From positions 1,783,501-1,847,500 of the forward strand of contig NZ_CP119968.1 of the NCBI RefSeq assembly GCF_032163395.1: DNA of 64,000 nt, in the 5' to 3' direction. Shown piece by piece: positions 18,706 through 25,814 of the stretch (its first letter is position 1; the number at the start of each line of letters is the position of its first letter). Under the pieces are notes generated by a model, which did no database searches, was not told the origin of the DNA, and saw only the letters and a list, made by a program, of their open reading frames with translations. The DNA is from Gloeocapsopsis dulcis. Lineage in GTDB: Bacteria > Cyanobacteriota > Cyanobacteriia > Cyanobacteriales > Chroococcidiopsidaceae. Position numbers and translations under genes: made by a program.

Positions 18706-19986
18706 TTAAGCTGTCATTAAACTATCCTGATTTATTTGAGCAACTTGCCATTCATATTCCTCTACATAAGTTGCATGACCTGGATACCAATAATAATCAC
18801 GAGTCTGACCATATACTGCAACTTCAAACGGACAAATATCCTCAAGGATTTGAAACTTTTTTCCACCTACTCTTTCAGCGAAATAAACTTTTATGCTGTA
18901 ACGACCTATGTACATTCTTACTTTAGGTATTCGACAAATTAAATGAAATACTCCTGGTTCACGACACATCGGAAGTTCAGAATCTTGCGTTAACAGGTGA
19001 AGCACAGGATGTTTCATAGAGTTATACACTTGAAAGGAAAGTGCAGCACCGTCTATTGGTACTGGAGTAGAAATCTCAAAGAATATATCCATTGGTTCTC
19101 CATGAGCTTGTATATTACCAGGCTCCGAAGTACGTAGTTCTACACGAGTTATCTTAGGTTCTAATAAAGATGGAGAGCCTTTATATATTGATGATATATT
19201 TGCTCCTTCTTGAAGATACGTAGTGATTCCTCCCTCAGTCGATCCTTGATAAATGCATCTTCCTTGAGAAAGCACTAGACAATGTTGTGTTAAGGCAGAA
19301 ATCGCTTGCATATTGTGACTCACAAATAAAACTGTGCGTCCCTGTTTAGCTACATCTTGCATCTTTCCTAAACACTTCTTTTGAAAAGCTGCATCACCAA
19401 CGGCTAGAACTTCGTCTACTACCAAAATTTCAGGCTCTAAGTGTGCAGCAACAGCAAAGGCAAGACGTACATACATACCTGATGAATATCGTTTCACTGG
19501 TGTATCTAAAAACTTTTCTACTCCAGCAAAATCAACAATTTCGTCAAACTTGCTTTTAATCTCTGCTTTACTCATCCCAAGGATGGCACCGTTAAGGTAA
19601 ATATTTTCTCTACCTGTTAATTCTGGGTGAAAGCCTGTTCCTACTTCCAATAGACTAGCTACTCTACCTCTAATCTTGATAGTTCCATTAGTTGGCTCTG
19701 TAATTCTGCTTAAAATCTTTAACAAAGTTGATTTGCCAGCACCATTGTGACCAATAATACCAACACTATCGCCTTGCTCTATTTCAAAACAGATATCTTT
19801 TAATGACCAAAACTCTTCGTTATCAGGATTGTGTCTATTTTTGCTGATGGGTTTCAGTATTTGGTTTCCAATGTGCTTGATCTTATCAGTTATTACATCT
19901 CGCAAGGCTATGTAACGCTCCTGCTTTTGGTGACTGATAATGTATTTTTTGCTCAGGTGTTCTACTTTAATAGCTATATCAGACAT
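18706..19986 (-). CDS. ABC transporter ATPase with Wzt-type C-terminal domain
   Basis: A 426-residue ATPase of a polysaccharide ABC-2 exporter (TagH/Wzt/RfbE group). Walker A is GIIGHNGAGKSTLLK, the signature is RYSSGMYVRLAFAVA, Walker B is EILVVDEVLAVGDAAFQKKC, and the H-loop is in TVLFVSHNMQA. After about residue 260 comes a beta-rich Wzt-C-like domain (residues ~290-410), which in known systems binds a modified chain end and couples termination to export. The presence of this domain beside methyl- and sulfotransferases suggests a capped glycan. Co-transcribed with the permease at 20002-20835. Confidence 0.93.
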   Translation of the reverse strand: MSDIAIKVEHLSKKYIISHQKQERYIALRDVITDKIKHIGNQILKPISKNRHNPDNEEFWSLKDICFEIEQGDSVGIIGHNGAGKSTLLKILSRITEPTNGTIKIRGRVASLLEVGTGFHPELTGRENIYLNGAILGMSKAEIKSKFDEIVDFAGVEKFLDTPVKRYSSGMYVRLAFAVAAHLEPEILVVDEVLAVGDAAFQKKCLGKMQDVAKQGRTVLFVSHNMQAISALTQHCLVLSQGRCIYQGSTEGGITTYLQEGANISSIYKGSPSLLEPKITRVELRTSEPGNIQAHGEPMDIFFEISTPVPIDGAALSFQVYNSMKHPVLHLLTQDSELPMCREPGVFHLICRIPKVRMYIGRYSIKVYFAERVGGKKFQILEDICPFEVAVYGQTRDYYWYPGHATYVEEYEWQVAQINQDSLMTA

Positions 19987-20001
19987 ACTTTCATTTATTA
20001 C

Positions 20002-20835
20002 TTAAATCACGTCTGCAAATGAGCGTTCCATTTTGCGGAAATACCAAATACCACTAATAAATAATAGTGCTACTAATCCTACAGACAACATAAACCCAGA
20101 CCAATAAATTTGTATTTCTCCGCCCAAAATTGCCCAACGAAAACCATCTATAACTCCTACCATTGGATTCAGCGAGTAGATTAAACGCCACTTGTCTGGA
20201 ACAATATTGCTACTAAAACCAACCGGAGAAATATAAAGACCAAACTGGACAATAAAAGGCACTATATATCTAAAGTCGCGGTATTTCACATTGAGTGCTG
20301 ATAACCACAATCCTGCGCCTATCGCCGCAGCAAAAGCAATCACAATAAATAAAGGTAGTGTTAGTATTTGCCAGCTAGGTACAAAATTATACCAAGCCAT
20401 TAATGCTAGCAAAATTATACCTGAAACCATAAAATCTACAAAACTAACAATGACTGCACTAGCAGGTACAATTAAGCGAGGAAAATAAACCTTAGAAATT
20501 AAATTGGCATTAGTAATTAAACTGTTACTACTTTCAGAAAGTGCATTAGCAAAAAATTGCCAAGGAAGCATTGCTGCAAATACTAAAATAGGATAGGGTA
20601 CACCCTCTGAAGGCAACTTTGCTAGCTGACCAAAAACTGCTGTAAAAACTACCATTGTCAGAAATGGTCGAATGAGCGCCCAAGCAATACCAATGAAAGT
20701 CTGTTTGTAACGCACTAAAATATCACGCCACGCTAAAAAATAAAATAGATCTTTATAACGTAATAAATCCTTCCAATACTGACTTTCTGTTTTACCAGCC
20801 TCAATTACTAATTCAGTTTGATTATGATTCATCAT
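20002..20835 (-). CDS. ABC-2 polysaccharide export permease (Wzm/TagG-like)
   Basis: A 277-residue membrane protein with six predicted segments and the ABC2_membrane pattern of polyol/polysaccharide exporters: LAWRDILVRYKQTFIGIAWALI at the N-terminus, LPWQFFANALSESSNSL in the middle, and YSLNPMVGVIDGFRWAIL near the end. With the ATPase at 18706-19986 it forms the inner-membrane channel. This is the first gene of the minus-strand cluster, so the promoter should lie in the AT-rich DNA just above 20835. ATG 20835 and 20832 are both possible. Confidence 0.93.
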   Translation of the reverse strand: MMNHNQTELVIEAGKTESQYWKDLLRYKDLFYFLAWRDILVRYKQTFIGIAWALIRPFLTMVVFTAVFGQLAKLPSEGVPYPILVFAAMLPWQFFANALSESSNSLITNANLISKVYFPRLIVPASAVIVSFVDFMVSGIILLALMAWYNFVPSWQILTLPLFIVIAFAAAIGAGLWLSALNVKYRDFRYIVPFIVQFGLYISPVGFSSNIVPDKWRLIYSLNPMVGVIDGFRWAILGGEIQIYWSGFMLSVGLVALLFISGIWYFRKMERSFADVI

Positions 20836-21260
20836 GAAATAAAATTCCTTGAAAAGTAACTACGGCTAATTTCAACAGAACTACAAATTAATACAACAGA
20901 TACACATATACATCTATATTTCATATATCTAAGTGGTTTTCTGTAGCTATATAATTACTTACTGGTATCAAAGGAGAAACTAGAGAAGTATTACTGTAAA
21001 CTACAAAAAGAATTTAACTTGAGTTTCATAAAGTCAAATAGAGAGTTTATACTGAAACTTTTGCTGAACTTTACTTTCTACGGCTATTACCTCAGTAGAT
21101 TTACGGTACTATAATCAAAAGCTTCTTATGAGTATTAATTCTCAATCTTCAATGATCGCCTTAAGTAGCTACACGTATGCTAATCTGCGATCGCTTACCG
21201 CAATCATGAAATTCAACTTGTCTGTAGCGTATTTCCATCAGTGCGATCGCGCTATCATCG
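20836..21260. other. AT-rich intergenic region with the glycan-cluster promoter side
   Basis: No gene is supported here. The first ~300 bases are AT-rich and should contain the promoter of the divergent minus-strand exporter operon, but no clear -35/-10 pair stands out. From about 21180 the sequence becomes the HIP1-rich leader that is repeated before the two other hicB copies (near 22300 and 23520). Confidence 0.4.
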
Positions 21261-21293
21261 ATGTTACGTCCACCTCAAAAGCTGATTGCAAAC

Positions 21294-21437
21294 ATGGCAA
21301 ATCGTAGCTTTACCAAAGGCGATACTTGGGAAGAATTAATGGCTAATCTTAAAGATGCCATTGCAGGATGGATTGAGGTTGCCAATGAAAACCAATCATT
21401 AGAGGCTACTGACCAAGTGGTTGAAATAGCTGTATGA
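21294..21437 (+). pseudogene. hicB antitoxin remnant (copy 1, internal deletion)
   Basis: Reads MANRSFT as in the other copies and then jumps straight to KGDTWEELMANLKDAIAGWI, a typical HicB helix that normally lies about 30 residues further on. The central strands of the HicB fold are therefore missing. The frame ends at TGA 21435, overlapping the ATG of a hicA-like fragment. An upstream in-frame ATG at 21261 is shared by all copies. The KGDTWEEL half differs from copies 2 and 3, so this copy looks like a recombinant between two different hicB genes. Confidence 0.7.
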
Positions 21438-21568
21438 AGTCTATTTCTGGGAAAAAGTTGTGTGCAATTGTTGAGAAAAAAGGCTGGATCTTAAAGAGAA
21501 TCACTGGTAGCCATCACGAGCCGACGGAGACATACTCAACCTCATCCAGAATACGCGGATCAATATAA
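21434..21568 (+). pseudogene. truncated hicA toxin fused to foreign tail
   Basis: The frame begins MKSISGKKLCAIVEKKGWI and continues LKRITGSHH, a clear HicA dsRNA-binding-like start including the Gly-Ser-His-His active-site region. After HH the sequence changes abruptly: the last ~55 bases match, with a few substitutions, the 3' end of the nucleotidyltransferase gene at 24050-24364 (compare 21514-21574 with 24050-24110). So the toxin's C-terminal half is gone. ATGA overlap with the hicB remnant is preserved. Confidence 0.7.
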
Positions 21569-21588
21569 GGACTTGTTTGTCTGCCGAG

Positions 21589-21882
21589 TTATGCTGGCTT
21601 TGCTGCGGATGCTGAATGGGCTTTGTGTGCCTCAGCATAAATTTTCAACGCCACAGACATTTGCTGTTCAGCGTCTTTTCCTTGTGCCTGAAACCAAGCC
21701 AAAGTTTCAGGATCTACTTGAACTGACACTCTTACAGGCGACTTGGGCATTCGCAATTGCGCTTTAGCAAAAAACTCTTCTGATAGCGGTGGAATATCGG
21801 AGGTATCGATGTCCTCATCGCTCATTGCATCAATTCTAGCCCAATCGGTTCTTGAGGTATTGTTCATAGCGTCTGCGTTCAT
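21589..21882 (-). CDS. brnA: BrnA-family antitoxin
   Basis: A 97-residue antitoxin of the BrnTA type II system. The N-terminal part TDWARIDAMSDEDIDTSDIP wraps the toxin; PPLSEEFFAKAQLRMP and VSVQVDPETLAWFQAQGKDAE form the ribbon-helix-helix DNA-binding domain that represses its own operon. I choose ATG 21882 because GAAAGG lies about ten bases upstream; ATG 21867 lacks such a site. It overlaps the end of the toxin gene by 47 bases, as is usual for this pair (toxin first). Confidence 0.88.
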   Translation of the reverse strand: MNADAMNNTSRTDWARIDAMSDEDIDTSDIPPLSEEFFAKAQLRMPKSPVRVSVQVDPETLAWFQAQGKDAEQQMSVALKIYAEAHKAHSASAAKPA

Positions 21883-22123
21883 GAGACAGTGCCTTTCGTA
21901 ATGAGATAATCCGAACTGTTTCCTCATTAGGCTCCGTGTAGATAACGACTACAACTCGCCTATCAAGTAAACCAATACCGATACATCGATCTTCTCCATA
22001 ATCCTCCCGCTCATCAAATTCAACAACCATTGGTAGGTTAAAGATCCGAAAAGCATCAGCGAAGTCAAACCCATGCTTTGCAAGGTTGCTTTGATTTTTG
22101 TGCTCATCCCACTCGAACTTCAT
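21836..22123 (-). CDS. brnT: BrnT-family toxin
   Basis: A 95-residue RelE-like ribonuclease toxin. The start MKFEWDEHKNQSNLAKHG followed by FDFADAFRIF is the BrnT signature. The core GLLDRRVVVVIYTEP and the end IISLRKALSHERRRYEQYL supply the basic catalytic Arg residues. I use ATG 22123, giving the family N-terminus; a longer frame reaching 22180 adds unrelated residues. The cognate antitoxin overlaps downstream. Both partners look complete, so this module may be active. Confidence 0.9.
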   Translation of the reverse strand: MKFEWDEHKNQSNLAKHGFDFADAFRIFNLPMVVEFDEREDYGEDRCIGIGLLDRRVVVVIYTEPNEETVRIISLRKALSHERRRYEQYLKNRLG

Positions 22124-22429
22124 GGACTTCAATCTAGCACATGAGCCAAGTTTAGAGCAGAATGCGATGAGGCTTACCAAGCAGGATCAAAATTCTACAG
22201 ACAATCTTATAGTTGCTACCTAGTCGCCAAATTAAGGCGGGCTAACTATAAGTTAAGGGTGCGATCGCATAAGAGCGCAGCGTGCACAATCGCCTACCGT
22301 AACTCATCAAAATTCAACTTATCTCCAACGTTTTTTCATTAGTGCGATCGCATAACGCTGACTCTTACTCAACAGTGCGATCGCGCTATTTCCGCGATGT
22401 TACATCCACCTCAAAAGCTGATTACAAAC

Positions 22430-22636
22430 ATGGCAAATCGTAGCTTTACGGTTATTGTGCATAAACAAGAGGATATGTACATTACCGAGTGTCCCGAAAT
22501 TGGCACAGCCGATCAGGGAGATATTGAGCAAGCGATCGCCGGACTTACACAAGCAACACGGCTCTACCTAGAGGAACTTCCTGTACCAGAAGCATCTCCT
22601 AGATATGTGACGAGTATTGAGGTTGGCTATGCCTAG
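22430..22636 (+). CDS. HicB-like antitoxin (copy 2)
   Basis: A 68-residue HicB-type protein with the partial RNase H-like fold: RSFTVIVHKQEDMYITECPE, then QAIAGLTQATRLYLEELPVP. One codon is missing compared with copy 3 (QGDIEQ here, QGETIEQ there). An in-frame ATG at 22397 would add eleven residues that are also conserved in the other copies. The following hicA gene survives only as its first nine codons, so this antitoxin is an orphan and may only regulate in trans or be decaying. Confidence 0.75.
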   Translation: MANRSFTVIVHKQEDMYITECPEIGTADQGDIEQAIAGLTQATRLYLEELPVPEASPRYVTSIEVGYA

Positions 22637-22655
22637 ACTACCCCGAATTTCAGCC
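22629..22655 (+). pseudogene. hicA 5' stub
   Basis: Nine codons (MPRLPRISA) identical to the start of the hicA frame at 23835, overlapping the end of hicB copy 2. The similarity stops exactly at about 22655, five bases before the 3' end of the DUF3368 gene. This marks a recombination breakpoint. Confidence 0.7.
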
Positions 22656-22659
22656 TCAG

Positions 22660-23154
22660 TTACTCGCCAGCAGCCTGTAAAATTGTTACATACAATTGGC
22701 TACTTACCCGAAAATCCACCTGCTTAATCAATTGATCCATCAGAGGCTTAACAATCGAAATCAAACCATTCCGTTTAGCTTGTAATAGAACGCCCAAAAG
22801 CCCAGCTACATTAAGTCCCAAATCTACTGCCAACACTCTGCCACGACGTTCATCCATTAGGAGAAGATTTGCATTCAGTTCCAGTGCTAAAATAATCGCT
22901 TCGGCTTCACCTAAGTCAATATTGCTTTGGCTAGTTTGAGCATCTTTCACTCGTTGAGCATCGGTAACAGTCTGAGCCTGAATCCAAGGCAGGGTTTGTA
23001 CTTCGGCTGCACCAGGAACAATCTTATCCAGATTCACCATTTCGTTGTAAACGGCGGTAGGAATAATAATAACTGCATAGAGTTGCCGCAACAGATCCAA
23101 CTGACCAATCGCTGCTAGGTTTGTAATAGGTGAAGTATCGCTGACAACAATCAC
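22660..23154 (-). CDS. DUF3368 PIN-domain toxin
   Basis: A 164-residue PIN-domain ribonuclease of the DUF3368 group. SDTSPITNLAAIGQLDLL gives the first Asp; the second acidic site is VYNEMV; IDLGEAEAIILALELN provides the third acidic cluster, and LLLMDERRGR the fourth. All expected acidic residues are present. Its start overlaps the end of the UPF0175 gene by four bases. Together they form the common cyanobacterial UPF0175/DUF3368 toxin-antitoxin pair. Confidence 0.9.
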   Translation of the reverse strand: MIVVSDTSPITNLAAIGQLDLLRQLYAVIIIPTAVYNEMVNLDKIVPGAAEVQTLPWIQAQTVTDAQRVKDAQTSQSNIDLGEAEAIILALELNANLLLMDERRGRVLAVDLGLNVAGLLGVLLQAKRNGLISIVKPLMDQLIKQVDFRVSSQLYVTILQAAGE

Positions 23155-23396
23155 AGCAAGCCCATTGACTGCAATGTTGTCACATCAGACTGAAAATCCT
23201 CGACATCATAGTTGATGCAAAGCCCTCGTTTTGCCAATTCGTGTTGAAATTCAATGACTGTCAGCCCAGTCCAAGCGCGAACTTTGCCACTGCTGATTCT
23301 TTCCTGCTTGTACAGCATGATGGCAATTTCTAGCCGCAATTCATCTTCACTCATCTTGGTTGCTTGCAGAATATCATCAGGAATGACAATGCTCAT
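23151..23396 (-). CDS. UPF0175 family antitoxin
   Basis: An 81-residue protein beginning MSIVIPDDILQATKMSEDEL, with LEIAIMLYKQERISSGKV and AWTGLTVIEFQHELAKRGL, the helix-turn-helix-like pattern of UPF0175. The C-terminus (CINYDVEDFQSDV) contacts the PIN toxin in related systems. It is translated just before the DUF3368 gene with a four-base overlap. It likely neutralises the toxin and represses the operon. Confidence 0.9.
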   Translation of the reverse strand: MSIVIPDDILQATKMSEDELRLEIAIMLYKQERISSGKVRAWTGLTVIEFQHELAKRGLCINYDVEDFQSDVTTLQSMGLL

Positions 23397-23629
23397 TAAT
23401 TTGTGTGGTAGAAAGTATGATCCTCTTTAAAGATAAGCGGTTCTACACAGTAACGGCGATCAAATAACGCGCTGGCACAGACGCAATAGAGATCGCTGGC
23501 TAGTATTGAAAGTCACAGTGCGATCGCCTACCATAATCTCATAAAAATTCAACTTGTCTGCAATATGTTTCGATAAATGCGATCGCGCTATCATCGATGT
23601 TACGTCCACCTCAAAAGCTGATTGCAAAC

Positions 23630-23842
23630 ATGGCAAAAACTCGTAGCTTTACGGTTATTGTGTACAAAGAAGAGGATATGTACATTGCCGAGTGTCCCGA
23701 AATTGGCACAGTCGATCAGGGAGAAACTATTGAGCAAGCGATCGCCGGACTTACACAAGCAACACGGCTCTACCTAGAGGAACTTCCTGTACCAGAAGCA
23801 TCTCCTAGATATGTGACGAGTATTGAGGTTGGCTATGCCTAG
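23630..23842 (+). CDS. HicB-like antitoxin (copy 3)
   Basis: A 70-residue HicB-type protein (TRSFTVIVYKEEDMYIAECP, then ETIEQAIAGLTQATRLYLEE). It keeps the GETIEQA turn that copy 2 lacks, so it looks like the intact version. An in-frame ATG at 23597 would add eleven residues shared by all copies; no Shine-Dalgarno decides between them. Its stop overlaps the ATG of a HicA-like frame at 23835. Confidence 0.8.
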   Translation: MAKTRSFTVIVYKEEDMYIAECPEIGTVDQGETIEQAIAGLTQATRLYLEELPVPEASPRYVTSIEVGYA

Positions 23843-24014
23843 ACTACCCCGAATTTCAGCCAAAGAAGCAATTCGGGTATTAGAACGATTGGAGTTTGAG
23901 CAAGTTCGTCAAACTGGTAGTCATGTTGTCATGAAGAAGAAGTCAAATAAGCCCGTTTCAACGTCTCATCTTGCACAAATGCTGCTTTGCTTAATCCAAC
24001 TGAACTTATCATGA
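23835..24014 (+). pseudogene. HicA-like toxin, probably degenerate at the C-terminus
   Basis: A 59-residue frame starting MPRLPRISAKEAIRVLERL, then FEQVRQTGSHVVMKKK, which is the HicA fold with the catalytic Ser-His pair. The normal third strand and helix (a VVPRHKELKRGTL-like block) is not there; the sequence goes from SNKPVSTSHLAQML to the stop. A short deletion is likely. The frame may still give a folded peptide, but activity is doubtful. Confidence 0.6.
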
Positions 24015-24049
24015 TGTAAGTTGTCTCATCGAGAATATGTTGCAAATAC

Positions 24050-24364
24050 TCACGAGCTGATGGAGACATACTCAACCTCATCGAGAATATGCGGACCAAT
24101 ATAAGGGCTTAATGACTCAACAGTAATCAAATCAACTGCTCTACCAAACAGATCTTCTAGGAAAAAAGACAGATGCATAAAGTTATCAAACGTCTTTTGG
24201 TTTGGTGCAAACGCAACTAAAATATCAACATCGCTTTGCTCGTGAATTGCACTGTCACGCACAAATGAACCAAAAACACCATAACGGCTCACACCAAAAC
24301 CTTGCAGTTCCTGTTGAGATTCTTGCAAAAGAGACATCACTTGGGCTTTCGTTTGTACAGGCAT
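24050..24364 (-). CDS. MNT-type nucleotidyltransferase (MntA/MenA-like), orphan
   Basis: A 104-residue minimal nucleotidyltransferase. The active site is YGVFGSFVRDSAIHEQSDVDILVAF split as GSFVRD and SDVDILV, giving the GSX10DxD arrangement; the third acidic site is AVDLITV. In known HEPN-MNT modules this protein AMPylates a HEPN ribonuclease and neutralises it. No HEPN gene follows: downstream on the same strand lies the hicA remnant. The end of the gene is duplicated at 21514-21574. Confidence 0.88.
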   Translation of the reverse strand: MPVQTKAQVMSLLQESQQELQGFGVSRYGVFGSFVRDSAIHEQSDVDILVAFAPNQKTFDNFMHLSFFLEDLFGRAVDLITVESLSPYIGPHILDEVEYVSISS

Positions 24365-24510
24365 TGCTGGCTTGTTGACTAAGGGTTAGGAGCGGGACTT
24401 TCTTATCATAGCTGAGGCGTGAAGTCACCCAACTTTAAGTTATATAGTGCGATCGCAATCGTGCAGTATGACTCTAGATAGTATGTTTTGATGAATGCGA
24501 TCGCCTCTTC

Positions 24511-24563
24511 AGTGTGCGTAGGCACACCTCGTTTGGGTAGCCCCGACTTTAGTCGTAGGGCAT
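24511..24563 (-). repeat. dispersed palindromic repeat (copy A)
   Basis: About 53 bases containing two dyads, GTGTGCGTAGGCACAC and CGACTTTAGTCG, separated by a GTTTGGGTAG spacer. The reverse complement matches 48797-48850 with a few substitutions. It lies between the toxin-antitoxin island and the MFS gene. This looks like a small non-coding mobile or REP-type element. Confidence 0.7.
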
Positions 24564-24664
24564 CTGCTCAACCAGAATGTTAATCTACAACTTGATTCAC
24601 CAAGCATCTAGCGCAGGTTATATATATTTAGCTTATAGTTGCTAAAGATGTTGATATTTAATTA

Positions 24665-25807
24665 ATGTTACGTGACCCCAAACTCATAGTACTGCTGCTT
24701 GCTGGTTCGTTGACAACAATGACAGGAGGAGTTGTCGCACCTGTTTTACCAGAAATAATTGAACACCTGCAACTTGATACTGGATTAGCGGCTAACTTAG
24801 TCAGCGTGCATAATTTGACGATCGCGCTATTTAGTCCACCATTGGGAATTTTGGCAGATCGCATTGGACGATTAAAAGTTTTAGTTCCTGCACTCATTTT
24901 TTATGCATTGTTTGGTGTTGCAGGCGCATTCATGCACGATTTTTGGTCACTGCTACTCTTACGGGCTTTGCTAGGTGCAGCAAGTGGTGGTATTGCTGCT
25001 GCAAGTCTTGGTTTACTAGGAAGTATGTATGAAGGACAAGCGCGATCGCAAGCTTTAGGTCTCGCCACAAGTACGCTGACAATTACAGGTATTACTGATC
25101 CCTTACTCGGTGGCTGGGTAGGTGCAAGCCGATGGCAAAATGCTTTTTATCTTTATGGGGTAGGGCTACCGATCGCGTTTTTAGTCTCTGCAGTTTTTAA
25201 AGAACAGCCACGAAAAACAAAATCGCATCAAGTAACTCAAACTGGATTACGCCAAGTCTTGTTACAACACCATGCTTTAAAGGTATTAATTGCGCTCAGT
25301 TTAACTTCCGTAGCAATGTATGCAGTTGTAATCTATGCTCCCTTATACCTCAATGCAACGATTAATGCAGATACACTTCTTAATGGTATAGTTTTAGCAT
25401 CACGAGCAATTGGTGCTGGTGCCATATCAGCTTTTGGTGCGAGTAAATTAGCAAGACTTCTGGGGTTAGCACGCGCGATCGCATTAGGATTTGGGCTAAT
25501 GGCAATCACTTTAGCTGTGATTCCACTACTTCATCAAGTTAGTTGGATTGTCGTCAGTGCAATTATCTTTGGTGTCGGCTTTGGAATTGTGCTACCGAAT
25601 CTTTACAATGCCTTGGCTAATCTTGCGCCGGAACAATTACGCGCCAGTGTGTTGGCAATTGGTACGGGAATGGGCTTTTTAGGACAATTTCTCTCGCCAA
25701 TCTTACTGGCACCAGTCCTCAACTATGCTGGTTTAGAAGCTGTATTTTACGCCGCTGCAGCAATTGCGATCGCAACAGGAATTATTTTATTAGCACCGCA
25801 GCGGTAG
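24665..25807 (+). CDS. MFS transporter
   Basis: A 380-residue major facilitator with twelve hydrophobic segments. The loop after the second segment reads GILADRIGRLKVLVP, the classic MFS motif A (GxLaDrxGrkxxl). GLGLLGSMYEGQARSQALGL near segment 5 resembles drug-efflux members. No cytosolic extensions. It is divergent-free and ends seven bases before the convergent cupin-like gene. The substrate is unknown; a role with the adjoining GH3/cupin genes is possible but only a guess from position. Confidence 0.9.
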   Translation: MLRDPKLIVLLLAGSLTTMTGGVVAPVLPEIIEHLQLDTGLAANLVSVHNLTIALFSPPLGILADRIGRLKVLVPALIFYALFGVAGAFMHDFWSLLLLRALLGAASGGIAAASLGLLGSMYEGQARSQALGLATSTLTITGITDPLLGGWVGASRWQNAFYLYGVGLPIAFLVSAVFKEQPRKTKSHQVTQTGLRQVLLQHHALKVLIALSLTSVAMYAVVIYAPLYLNATINADTLLNGIVLASRAIGAGAISAFGASKLARLLGLARAIALGFGLMAITLAVIPLLHQVSWIVVSAIIFGVGFGIVLPNLYNALANLAPEQLRASVLAIGTGMGFLGQFLSPILLAPVLNYAGLEAVFYAAAAIAIATGIILLAPQR

Positions 25808-25814
25808 GCAGTAT

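Larger units (their letters stand above)
21205..23842 (+). repeat. triplicated hicB leader and 5' end
   Basis: Three direct copies of a module occur at about 21205-21308, 22310-22444 and 23540-23650. Each has a leader reading AAATTCAACTT, then HIP1 sites, then ATGTTACRTCCACCTCAAAAG and the start of hicB. The second and third copies continue in near identity to the end of hicB and the first codons of hicA. BrnTA lies between copies 1 and 2 and the DUF3368/UPF0175 pair between copies 2 and 3. Confidence 0.8.
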
